42,727 nt of DNA, from assembly GCA_947040945.1 (NCBI GenBank), contig CAMRCO010000007.1:1-42727 (forward strand), in the 5' to 3' direction. The position numbers were made by a program, and so were the translations under genes. Positions within the stretch are counted from its first letter, which is position 1. Every line of letters starts with the position of its first letter. Below the pieces are notes generated by a model. The model saw only the letters and a list, made by a program, of their open reading frames with translations. It was not told the origin of the DNA and searched no databases. The stretch is from an uncultured Spirochaetia bacterium (GTDB lineage Bacteria; Spirochaetota; Brachyspiria; Brachyspirales; Brachyspiraceae). Shown piece after piece: positions 1 to 6,241 of this stretch.

Positions 1-1223
1 CACTCACATTCATCTTCACAGTCAATATGTATCTGTTTTAATACATCAAGACCATCATAAGTAACCCATTCTTCTACTATTTTGTTATTTTTTACCGTGT
101 AATGACTAATACCTAAAATAACTACTGATTTACCAGTTGGGTTTCCAAAATATCCAATTCCTTCGTTAAGTCCTCTTAAGTACCAACGAACAGCTACATC
201 TTGATATGTTCCGAAGTCATTAATAGTTACTCTATCAATTGAGTATTTAGCATTTGGGAATGAAGCGAATAGGCTTACTAACATACCTTGAATTTGATCA
301 TATCCTACTAAGTCTTTATCACAAATATAGTGTACTACAGCATTACTTTCATAATATTTTTTTACTGTATTAAATAATTTGCATTCGTAAATATGACTTA
401 ATGCTTCAAGCATGAACTCACCAACAGTATTGTCTTTAGCAATATATTTTTTAGGAGCAAATTGTCCGTCCATAGATTCAGCAAGACCAAACTCAGTTTG
501 CAATGCTGGTAATTTACTTTTAGCGTTTTTAGCCATTTTTTTAGCGACCTCCAAAGGATTAAGTCCAAGTTGTTGCACTATCCATAAATTATCCCTTACC
601 AACCACTCTTCATACACATAGTTTTTTTCAACAGCACAATCTACAGTTGTTCTGAAAGAAACACGTTTTCCTGTAGCAGGACCAAATGAAGAATCATTTA
701 AGTTTGTTGCTACTGATAATATTCTATGGCTTGATAAAAAACCATCGTCCCCAAGTCTAGACCACACAACATTTTGACCAATTAGGCGTCTATCAGGAAA
801 TGAATGCAGTGTTTGTAAAGTTCCAGCTACAATTTCTTTAACTCCAGAAATATTTACTGATCCTGTATGCATAACAATATTGTTACCATAAGTATCATAA
901 ATTACGCCTAAGCCTTTTTCTTCCCAAATCCAATGAGTGATTTTTAAGATATAATCTACAAAATCACCATAGCAGTCATCAAAACCAACCATTTTTTGTT
1001 TTTTAGGTTCATTCTCAAGATATTTTTCGTATGGTAAAAATCTAATTGAGTTCACCTCTGACACATCTCCATAAAATACTTTACTGTTTTCTTCATTAGC
1101 CATTGAATTAATCCTTTTATCTAAGTTTTTTTTATTTTTTTCTACTAGTTCATTTTTAGCCTTTTTAGTTACTTCTTCCTCCTCATTTTTTTTGCTAATT
1201 TCACTATCTTTATCCATATCCAT
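1..1223 (-). CDS. SnoaL-like / NTF2-fold tandem-domain protein (3' end cut by window edge)
   Basis: The reading frame is open from the ATG at 1223 to the left edge, giving 407 codons with no stop, so the C-terminus lies outside the window. After a charged Lys/Glu-rich N-terminus (about 40 residues) there are two SnoaL-like (NTF2-fold) domains. Domain 1 covers about residues 60-200 and contains FPDRRLIGQNVVWS, DDGFLSSHRI and VEEWLVRDN-type segments typical of SnoaL-like ester-cyclase annotations. Domain 2 covers about residues 240-400 and has an FASFPNAKYS / VEEWVTYDGLD segment. Such proteins bind or convert small hydrophobic or sugar-like ligands; the substrate cannot be told here. A strong ribosome site (AAGGGGGC) lies 8 bases before the ATG. 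The gene has its own promoter, a LacI-type operator and upstream repeats (separate entries), so it is probably induced by a sugar-like ligand. Family call is good; function is unknown. Confidence 0.75.
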   Translation of the reverse strand, partial: MDMDKDSEISKKNEEEEVTKKAKNELVEKNKKNLDKRINSMANEENSKVFYGDVSEVNSIRFLPYEKYLENEPKKQKMVGFDDCYGDFVDYILKITHWIWEEKGLGVIYDTYGNNIVMHTGSVNISGVKEIVAGTLQTLHSFPDRRLIGQNVVWSRLGDDGFLSSHRILSVATNLNDSSFGPATGKRVSFRTTVDCAVEKNYVYEEWLVRDNLWIVQQLGLNPLEVAKKMAKNAKSKLPALQTEFGLAESMDGQFAPKKYIAKDNTVGEFMLEALSHIYECKLFNTVKKYYESNAVVHYICDKDLVGYDQIQGMLVSLFASFPNAKYSIDRVTINDFGTYQDVAVRWYLRGLNEGIGYFGNPTGKSVVILGISHYTVKNNKIVEEWVTYDGLDVLKQIHIDCEDECE

Positions 1224-1250
1224 AATTTAAGCCCCCTTTTTCATTATTTG

Positions 1251-1264
1251 TGTAACCGATTACG
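1251..1264. promoter_or_regulatory. LacI/GalR-family operator-like palindrome
   Basis: TGTAACCGATTACG matches the TGnAAnCGnTTnCA core of LacI-family operators with the central CG, and 10 of 14 bases are self-complementary. It lies directly after the -10 box, over the predicted transcription start, a classic repressor position. No lacI-type gene is in the window. Confidence 0.6.
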
Positions 1265-1270
1265 TTATAA

Positions 1271-1298
1271 AGTATAAACATAAATATCTTATTGTCAA
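1271..1298 (-). promoter_or_regulatory. sigma70 promoter of the SnoaL-like gene
   Basis: On the minus strand TTGACA (1298-1293) is followed by 16 bases and TATACT (1276-1271). Expected start of transcription is near 1264, so the leader is about 40 bases. This is close to the sigma70 consensus. Confidence 0.75.
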
Positions 1299-1309
1299 GA
1301 GAGAATTTG

Positions 1310-1393
1310 ATTTTATGTATACTTTATGATGTTTTATATATAGTTCGGCATGTTTTATGTGTACTTTATAATGTTTTATGTATGCTTTAAGTA
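1310..1393. repeat. four tandem 21-bp direct repeats upstream of the SnoaL-gene promoter
   Basis: Units at 1310-1330, 1331-1351, 1352-1372 and 1373-1393 share a GTTTTATGTATACTTTAT-like core. Units 1, 3 and 4 are alike; unit 2 diverges in its second half. The 21-bp period equals two DNA turns, so all copies face the same side of the helix. The array starts 11 bp upstream of the -35 box. With the promoter and operator it fills most of the roughly 308-base gap at 1224-1531; the rest (1394-1496) shows nothing recognisable. Confidence 0.7.
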
Positions 1394-1496
1394 TAAAAAA
1401 TAAAGGCGTTAATATAACTATAAAAAGTATATTTAAAACAGAACTTGATAAACTACTAACTGAATAAATATAAAAGCTCTATTATCAGCATATAAC

Positions 1497-1524
1497 TTGA
1501 CAATAATCATCATATTAGTATAAT
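1497..1524 (+). promoter_or_regulatory. consensus sigma70 promoter, leaderless for the VWA gene
   Basis: TTGACA (1497-1502), 16 bases, TATAAT (1519-1524): both boxes are perfect. The ATG at 1532 begins 8 bases after the -10 box, about where transcription should start, and there is no ribosome binding site between. Confidence 0.75.
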
Positions 1525-1531
1525 AATCAAC

Positions 1532-2503
1532 ATGTTTTTTCAATATGCATATTATGCGTTCCTTTTTTTATTAGTGCCATTATCAATTTATTTGTTTTTG
1601 AAATCTATAAAAAATTATAACCTAATAATAAAGTCTTATTTCAATTCAATTAAGCTTAATAAAAATGCTCGAAGACAAAAGAATATTATAGCTGTAATGA
1701 TAATGCTTTCTATGACTTTATTAATTATAGCCATAATGCAACCGAAATGGGGCAGAGAAAAAGAAACTATAAAAATAAACAGTTATAACATATCAATAGT
1801 TATAGACTTATCTGAGTCAATGAATGCAAAGGACATTAACCCATCAAGGCTCGAGAAAACAAAGCTTGAGATAAATAAGTTTGTAAAAGAAAATAATAAT
1901 ATCACAGTGTCTTTAGTCGGATTTGCAGGAAGTAGTTTTATAGCAAGCCCGCTAACTCAAGATACTGAAACATTTTCAATTATATTAAACGCACTTAACA
2001 CAGACTCGGTAACTTTGCAAGGAACGAGTATTGCGACCGCCTTAATGACATCAATAAAATCATTTCCAGAGACTCACTCATTGCCACGTTCAATTATAAT
2101 CATAACAGATGGCGAAGATCATACGGGTGATTTTGATAATGTTGTAAAACAATTAAAAAATAGTGATATAAGCCTCTATGCTGTTGCTATAGGAAATGAA
2201 GCTGGGGAGTATATACCAGATAAAAAAGACGATATGGGAAACAATATTTTATCTAAGCGAACTGATAATATTCTTTCTTCGTTGGTTAATGAAACTAGAG
2301 GAAAGTTTTATGTTTCAGAGAATGGTAATATTCCATTTAATGAAATATACAGAGAAATAGAAAAAAATGGTAATGTGTCTTCAATTAAAAATACCATGTC
2401 ATATAAAAATAGATTTCAATTTTTTCTTCTGCCAGTAGTTATTTTACTTTTAATAGTGGCAATTCTTATGGCTTTGGTGGGCAAAGATAAATCAGAACAA
2501 TAG
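1532..2503 (+). CDS. Bat-like membrane-anchored VWA-domain protein
   Basis: A 323-residue protein of the BatA/BatB aerotolerance-operon type. It has N-terminal membrane segments (about residues 5-24 and 52-70), a von Willebrand factor A domain (about 85-275) with an intact MIDAS motif DLSES (Asp92, Ser94, Ser96) and a later TDGED segment, and a C-terminal membrane segment (about 295-315). The VWA domain should lie outside the cytoplasmic membrane and bind partners through a metal ion. Family members normally sit with moxR, a DUF58 gene and further bat genes; none are here, so this is an isolated copy. The ATG follows a perfect promoter by 8 bases and lacks a ribosome site, suggesting a leaderless mRNA. 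The stop codon abuts that of the convergent next gene. Confidence 0.82.
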   Translation: MFFQYAYYAFLFLLVPLSIYLFLKSIKNYNLIIKSYFNSIKLNKNARRQKNIIAVMIMLSMTLLIIAIMQPKWGREKETIKINSYNISIVIDLSESMNAKDINPSRLEKTKLEINKFVKENNNITVSLVGFAGSSFIASPLTQDTETFSIILNALNTDSVTLQGTSIATALMTSIKSFPETHSLPRSIIIITDGEDHTGDFDNVVKQLKNSDISLYAVAIGNEAGEYIPDKKDDMGNNILSKRTDNILSSLVNETRGKFYVSENGNIPFNEIYREIEKNGNVSSIKNTMSYKNRFQFFLLPVVILLLIVAILMALVGKDKSEQ

Positions 2504-3391
2504 TTATTTTATAGTAATAACTTGCTTCCATTGAGGTAATGGGTATCTGCCAGTGTTCCCAATATGGTTTCCAAGCTTGTCTGTTACTTGTGCTTCTACG
2601 TAAAGCAAGTATCTACCACTTGGTAAAAATGTATTCTGTGTAGTTCGACCACTAAAGTAAAATTGTGTTTGTGCTTGTCCGTCTACAACATATATTTTTG
2701 GAAGTCTGAAAACTGGTGTTCTTGAAAGAATTTCATTATTTCTTGAAAGGCGTCTTGCATAAACTCTAATACTTGTGAAAAGTGCTTCCTCTGGTGCTTT
2801 TAATACTACTGTAACCAAAATTGGATTAGAACGACTTGTTACAAGCTTATCATTATAGTTTAATATAATGGCACTTAACCTAACAGGGTCTTTTATTGGA
2901 ATAGCTGGTACATAAGGAGTCATATCCTCTTTCTCAAACTGCCCAGCAGTATTGTTTTTTACTCTAGGTATTTCTGTCATAGTTTTTTGACTAGTAGTTA
3001 TCGTGTTACTTTCCATATTTACTTTATTGCTTGCCACAACCATTTCATTGCTCTTCATAGTTAAAGTATTAGTTTCTAAAGCTAGAACATTAGTTTGCAT
3101 AGCTAATTCATTGCTTTTCATAGCTAAAGCATCACTTTCCATAGTGCTATCTTTAAACATTTCAGAATCACTGTTTAAGAAAGCCATATCCTCACTTGTT
3201 ACGTCATCACCAAGTATATCGTCTAATGTGGTGTCTTCATTTAAGGCGTTTGTATCTTTGCTAAACTCATCAACAAACATGTCATTAATAACAACATTAT
3301 TAGTAGTAAAAAATTTTATAGCAAAATATCCACCAGCAGACAAGCCCAGTAGAATAATCGTTACTAGAGCAATTTTAATATATTTTTTCAT
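2504..3391 (-). CDS. membrane-anchored protein with seven tandem heptads and a beta-rich C-terminal domain
   Basis: I do not recognise the family. The 295-residue product has an N-terminal signal anchor (about residues 5-24), an acidic stretch (about 40-80, rich in Asp/Glu/Ser), then seven consecutive 7-residue repeats at 84-132 of the form M-x-S/T-N-x-L-x. A short linker leads to a C-terminal domain (about 165-295) of alternating hydrophobic strands that reads like an Ig-like or other beta-sandwich fold. It is probably periplasmic and anchored in the inner membrane. It lies 69 bases downstream of the sigma-factor gene on the same strand, so the two may be co-transcribed. No strong ribosome site precedes the ATG. 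Its stop codon touches the stop of the convergent VWA gene with no gap. Confidence 0.7.
   Translation of the reverse strand: MKKYIKIALVTIILLGLSAGGYFAIKFFTTNNVVINDMFVDEFSKDTNALNEDTTLDDILGDDVTSEDMAFLNSDSEMFKDSTMESDALAMKSNELAMQTNVLALETNTLTMKSNEMVVASNKVNMESNTITTSQKTMTEIPRVKNNTAGQFEKEDMTPYVPAIPIKDPVRLSAIILNYNDKLVTSRSNPILVTVVLKAPEEALFTSIRVYARRLSRNNEILSRTPVFRLPKIYVVDGQAQTQFYFSGRTTQNTFLPSGRYLLYVEAQVTDKLGNHIGNTGRYPLPQWKQVITIK
2996..3142 (-). repeat. seven in-frame 21-bp units coding for heptad repeats
   Basis: Codes for residues 84-132: MESDALA, MKSNELA, MQTNVLA, LETNTLT, MKSNEMV, VASNKVN, MESNTIT. Position 4 is Asn in six copies and Asp in one; position 3 is always Ser or Thr; position 6 is always aliphatic or Met. 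The units have diverged at DNA level, so the array looks old and selected for protein pattern. Confidence 0.85.
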
Positions 3392-3460
3392 AATTATTTT
3401 ATCCCAAAAGCATTATTGTATTAACAACTTCGGTTAATTGTAAGTTTATATTAGACATAT

Positions 3461-4396
3461 TTAATCCCATAAAAAGCTTTTAAGCTCATCTGATAAATTA
3501 AGCTCTCTTATTTTTTTTAATGCTTTTATTTGAATTTGCCTAACACGTTCTCTTGTTAGGTCAAGTTGTTCTCCTGTTTCTTTAAGCGTTTTAGATGCAC
3601 TTCCATCAAGACCAAATCGTGCTATTAAGACAGTGCGTTCTTTTTCATCTAAATGTTTGAGAGCTTCATTTATAATTGATTTTAAATTTGAATTAATCAA
3701 TTCATGATGTGGTGAGACAGTCGTTTTGTCTTCTATAAAGCTTATAATTTCATTGCTATTACTATTGCTGTCTGTAAAAAATCCATCTATACTACTTATT
3801 TCTTGTGAGAAAACCATTATAGAAGCGAATGTTCTTCTGTCAATCTTCATTTCATCAGCTATTTCATTATAATTAGGTTCTCTTCCAAGCGTTTGGTTTA
3901 GCTTTCTAGAAACTTGAACGCTATTTCTTATGATTCTTGAAATGTAAATAGGGAGTGTTATTGCATTGTTTTTAATTGATATTATCTTTATAATTCTTTG
4001 TCTAATCCACCAAACAGCGTATGTTGAAAACTTATAACCTTTTACATAATCAAATCGTCTAACAGCTTCAATAAGCCCTATATTTCCTTCATCTATTATG
4101 TCTATAAATGGAATACCGCTGTTATAGTAACGTTTTGCGATACTGACAACAAGGCGTAAGTTTGACTTAACAAGTTTGTTTTGAATAGTTTCAATTTCTA
4201 ATTCTATTTTATTAACTTCTTCATCATAGGTTGGGCTGTTTTTAGATAAATCTTCTTTTATTTTTTTGATTTCATCAAAGTGTTTCCATAACTCAAGTTC
4301 TTCTTCTTTGGTCAAACGCCTCATATTTCCTATTTGTTTTAAGTAAATAGCTACAGCACCATTGCTATACTCTTGACTTGGACCACTTTTACTCAT
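3461..4396 (-). CDS. sigma-70 family RNA polymerase sigma factor (RpoD/RpoS-like)
   Basis: A 311-residue sigma factor with regions 1.2 to 4.2 but no region 1.1, so shorter than a standard RpoD. Region 1.2 is GAVAIYLKQIG (about residues 13-23). Region 2 contains NLRLVVSIAKRYYNSGIPF, DIIDEGNIGLIEAVRRFDY and FSTYAVWWIRQRI, the core-binding and -10 recognition surface. Region 3 follows, and region 4.2 has TLKETGEQLDLTRERVRQIQ, the -35 recognition helix-turn-helix. It could be the housekeeping factor in a reduced genome or a group 2 (RpoS-like) factor; the missing region 1.1 favours group 2. A ribosome site (GAGG) precedes the ATG, and the gene has its own promoter in the divergent gap shared with the PHP gene. 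Confidence 0.9.
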   Translation of the reverse strand: MSKSGPSQEYSNGAVAIYLKQIGNMRRLTKEEELELWKHFDEIKKIKEDLSKNSPTYDEEVNKIELEIETIQNKLVKSNLRLVVSIAKRYYNSGIPFIDIIDEGNIGLIEAVRRFDYVKGYKFSTYAVWWIRQRIIKIISIKNNAITLPIYISRIIRNSVQVSRKLNQTLGREPNYNEIADEMKIDRRTFASIMVFSQEISSIDGFFTDSNSNSNEIISFIEDKTTVSPHHELINSNLKSIINEALKHLDEKERTVLIARFGLDGSASKTLKETGEQLDLTRERVRQIQIKALKKIRELNLSDELKSFLWD

Positions 4397-4442
4397 AAAG
4401 AAACCTCGAATTTTATATTGTTTTTATTGCATAATTACACTC

Positions 4443-4471
4443 ACTATACATGATTTAAAAAAAATTATCAA
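4443..4471 (-). promoter_or_regulatory. promoter of the sigma-factor gene
   Basis: Minus strand TTGATA (4471-4466), 17 bases, TATAGT (4448-4443). The ATG at 4396 lies about 40 bases past the expected start point. Confidence 0.6.
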
Positions 4472-4524
4472 TATAAAAAAATACTTTAAACATCATGTTG
4501 TATTATATATATATTAAATTGTTC

Positions 4525-4553
4525 TTGAGTAATATGCTAAAAAATGTTATATT
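4525..4553 (+). promoter_or_regulatory. promoter of the PHP-family gene
   Basis: TTGAGT (4525-4530), 17 bases, TATATT (4548-4553), about 37 bases upstream of the TTG start at 4591. Confidence 0.5.
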
Positions 4554-4590
4554 GAATTAGTTTAATAAAAATAAAAGAGGTTTATATAAA

Positions 4591-5301
4591 TTGAAAACTT
4601 ACGCTGATTTACATATGCATACTTCTGTAAGCCAACATGCATACAGCACACTCGATGAAATGGTTGTTAAGGCAGAAGAACTTGGTTTGCATGCTATTGC
4701 TATTACAGATCATGGCCCCGGAATGATGGATGGAGCATCGCCAATTCATTTTTATGGGCTTCAAGTGATACCGTCAAAAATAGGAAATGTTACTATATAT
4801 AAGGGTGTTGAACTTAATATATTAAACTTTGATGGGGATGTAGATCTTGAAGAAGGTTTATTAAAAAGACTTGATTTTACTATAGCTTCATATCATTCAT
4901 TTGCAGTTGAACCTTCTACATTTGAAAATCATACTAAAGGTTGGCTTAATGTGATTAAAAATCCGTATGTAGATTGTTTAGGGCATATGGGGAATCCTGT
5001 TTTTAATTGTGATATTGATTTAGTAATAAAAGAATGCCTAAAATATAATAAAATACTTGAAATTAATTCATCATCATTTAAGTCTAGAAAAGGAAGTTAT
5101 GAGGTTTGTAAAGAGATAGCTAAACTATGTAAAAAATATTCTCAGAGAGTTGTTGTAAACTCAGATGCACATTACAAGCATAGTGTAGGGGAACATACGG
5201 CAGCATTAGAAATGTTAGACGAAATAGATTTTCCTGAAAGCTTAGTGATTAATGCTAATATTGATACTTTGAATGAATATTTCAAATCAAAACGCAATTA
5301 A
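4591..5301 (+). CDS. PHP-domain metal-dependent phosphatase, YcdX-like
   Basis: A 236-residue PHP-superfamily hydrolase. Metal-binding motifs appear in order: ADLHMHT (residues 5-11), AITDHGP (about 37-43), GVELN (about 71-75), ASYHSF (about 101-106), CLGHMGNP (about 133-140) and NSDAH near residue 190. The layout is that of the trinuclear-zinc YcdX family, thought to act on small phosphorylated compounds, rather than the PHP domain of DNA polymerase III or histidinol phosphatase. The start is TTG, chosen because the conserved ADLHMHT motif must lie within the first dozen residues and AAAGAGG sits 10 bases upstream. The gene occupies the place upstream of rpmH where dnaA is often found in other bacteria. 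Confidence 0.88.
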   Translation: MKTYADLHMHTSVSQHAYSTLDEMVVKAEELGLHAIAITDHGPGMMDGASPIHFYGLQVIPSKIGNVTIYKGVELNILNFDGDVDLEEGLLKRLDFTIASYHSFAVEPSTFENHTKGWLNVIKNPYVDCLGHMGNPVFNCDIDLVIKECLKYNKILEINSSSFKSRKGSYEVCKEIAKLCKKYSQRVVVNSDAHYKHSVGEHTAALEMLDEIDFPESLVINANIDTLNEYFKSKRN

Positions 5302-5330
5302 AAATATATAGAATTAGAGCTCTGTTTTAG

Positions 5331-5359
5331 TTGACAAAATACTTTTTATGATATAGTAT
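5331..5359 (+). promoter_or_regulatory. promoter of the rpmH-rnpA-yidD block
   Basis: TTGACA (5331-5336) with TAGTAT at 17 bases (5354-5359) or TATAGT at 15 bases (5352-5357). Either gives a leader of about 70 bases that carries the hairpin at 5396-5419. Confidence 0.65.
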
Positions 5360-5395
5360 CAATTGATATTATAGAATGATATAAAGACAGTTTAG

Positions 5396-5419
5396 AGTAT
5401 TTTAAGCTGTTAAAATACT
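5396..5419 (+). promoter_or_regulatory. perfect leader hairpin just upstream of the rpmH ribosome site
   Basis: Arms AGTATTTTAA (5396-5405) and TTAAAATACT (5410-5419) pair perfectly over 10 bp around a GCTG loop. The ribosome site GAAGGAG starts 5 bases after the second arm. There is no U-run after it, so it is not a terminator; a role in mRNA stability or translation control is possible. Confidence 0.65.
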
Positions 5420-5435
5420 TTATGAAGGAGATAAC

Positions 5436-5579
5436 ATGAAACGTACTTATCAACCAAGTAAGTTACGTCGTGCTAGGAAATTTGGTTTCTTTAAGCGTAT
5501 GGCAACAAAGCATGGTCGTGATGTTTTAAAACGTAGAAGATTAAAAGGCAGACATCGTTTAACTGCTGCTGACGAATAG
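5436..5579 (+). CDS. rpmH: 50S ribosomal protein L34 (bL34)
   Basis: A 47-residue basic protein beginning [18 protein letters not shown], with the usual L34 core (FxxRMxTxxGRxVLxxRRxKGRxxL) and a slightly extended acidic tail (TAADE). L34 is a component of the large ribosomal subunit. The strong ribosome site GAAGGAG is 5 bases before the ATG. It leads the conserved rpmH-rnpA-yidD-yidC-jag order, and its mRNA leader carries a strong hairpin that may set its expression. Confidence 0.97.
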   Translation: MKRTYQPSKLRRARKFGFFKRMATKHGRDVLKRRRLKGRHRLTAADE

Positions 5580-5597
5580 AATCTGAGCTCTATTATT

Positions 5598-5960
5598 TTG
5601 ACATTGAATGTTCAAGCAAATAAACTTTATATAAAAGAACGTATCAAAAATAGAAGTGACATTTCTAAATTCTTTAAATACGATTTTGGTGTTTCTAAGT
5701 ATTATGGTGCATATTTTAGTTTATTTGCTTTTAAAAATGAACTTGATTATTCAAGGTTTGCAGTTTCTATAAAAAGTAGTAGCTGTAATGCTGTCAAAAG
5801 AAATAGAGCGAAGCGTATAGTGAGAGAGATATTTAGAAATAATAAAAAAGTTATACCAAAAGGTTTTGATTACTTTATTTTTATGAAAAAACCTTCAAGT
5901 GTTTCTTATAAAGTGAAAGAAGTAGATTTAATGTCATTATTTAAGCGAGTCATTAAGTGA
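5598..5960 (+). CDS. rnpA: ribonuclease P protein component
   Basis: A 120-residue basic protein, the protein subunit that helps RNase P RNA mature the 5' ends of tRNAs. The diagnostic RNR region is [17 protein letters not shown] near residues 73-89, after an FAVSIKSS strand. The start is unclear: TTG at 5598 keeps the full N-terminal helix, a second TTG lies at 5604, no ATG fits, and no clear ribosome site is visible. TTGACA at 5598-5603 followed 17 bases later by TAAACT (5621-5626) also looks like a promoter lying over the start codon, which would put its transcripts inside the gene. The gene ends in a 4-base overlap with yidD, so those two are translationally coupled. Confidence 0.9.
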   Translation: MTLNVQANKLYIKERIKNRSDISKFFKYDFGVSKYYGAYFSLFAFKNELDYSRFAVSIKSSSCNAVKRNRAKRIVREIFRNNKKVIPKGFDYFIFMKKPSSVSYKVKEVDLMSLFKRVIK

Positions 5961-6166
5961 AACATTTTTTTGTTTTGTTAATAGTCTTTTATAAAAAAGC
6001 AATATCTCCGTATTTGCCACCGTCTTGTAGATATATACCAAGTTGTTCTGAGTACACAATCGAAGCTATAACTAAGTATGGTGTAATCAAAGGTGTGTGG
6101 TTGGGATTTAAAAGAATTCTAAGGTGTAATCCTTTGTCAAAAAAAATATATGACCCTGTGCCTTAA
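5957..6166 (+). CDS. yidD: membrane protein insertion efficiency factor YidD
   Basis: A 69-residue protein with the YidD signature: an amphipathic N-terminal segment, [29 protein letters not shown], and [14 protein letters not shown]. The three conserved cysteines are present. YidD is a small peripheral inner-membrane protein that aids YidC/Sec-dependent insertion. It starts with GTG overlapping the rnpA stop codon (GTGA), so translation is probably coupled to rnpA; the next gene is yidC. Confidence 0.95.
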   Translation: MKHFFVLLIVFYKKAISPYLPPSCRYIPSCSEYTIEAITKYGVIKGVWLGFKRILRCNPLSKKIYDPVP

Positions 6167-6241
6167 ACATACTAAATTAATTGGTAACTGTCATATATTA
6201 AAACTCTTAGAAAAGAAATAATTTAAGGAGTTCGTATAATT

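Noticed and set aside
412-621. Plus-strand open frame inside the SnoaL-like gene
   Set aside because: It is antisense to a well-supported coding region and shows no family features.
3003-3437. Plus-strand open frame of 144 codons opposite the heptad gene
   Set aside because: It is the mirror of the heptad repeats; its hydrophobic character follows from the codons on the other strand.
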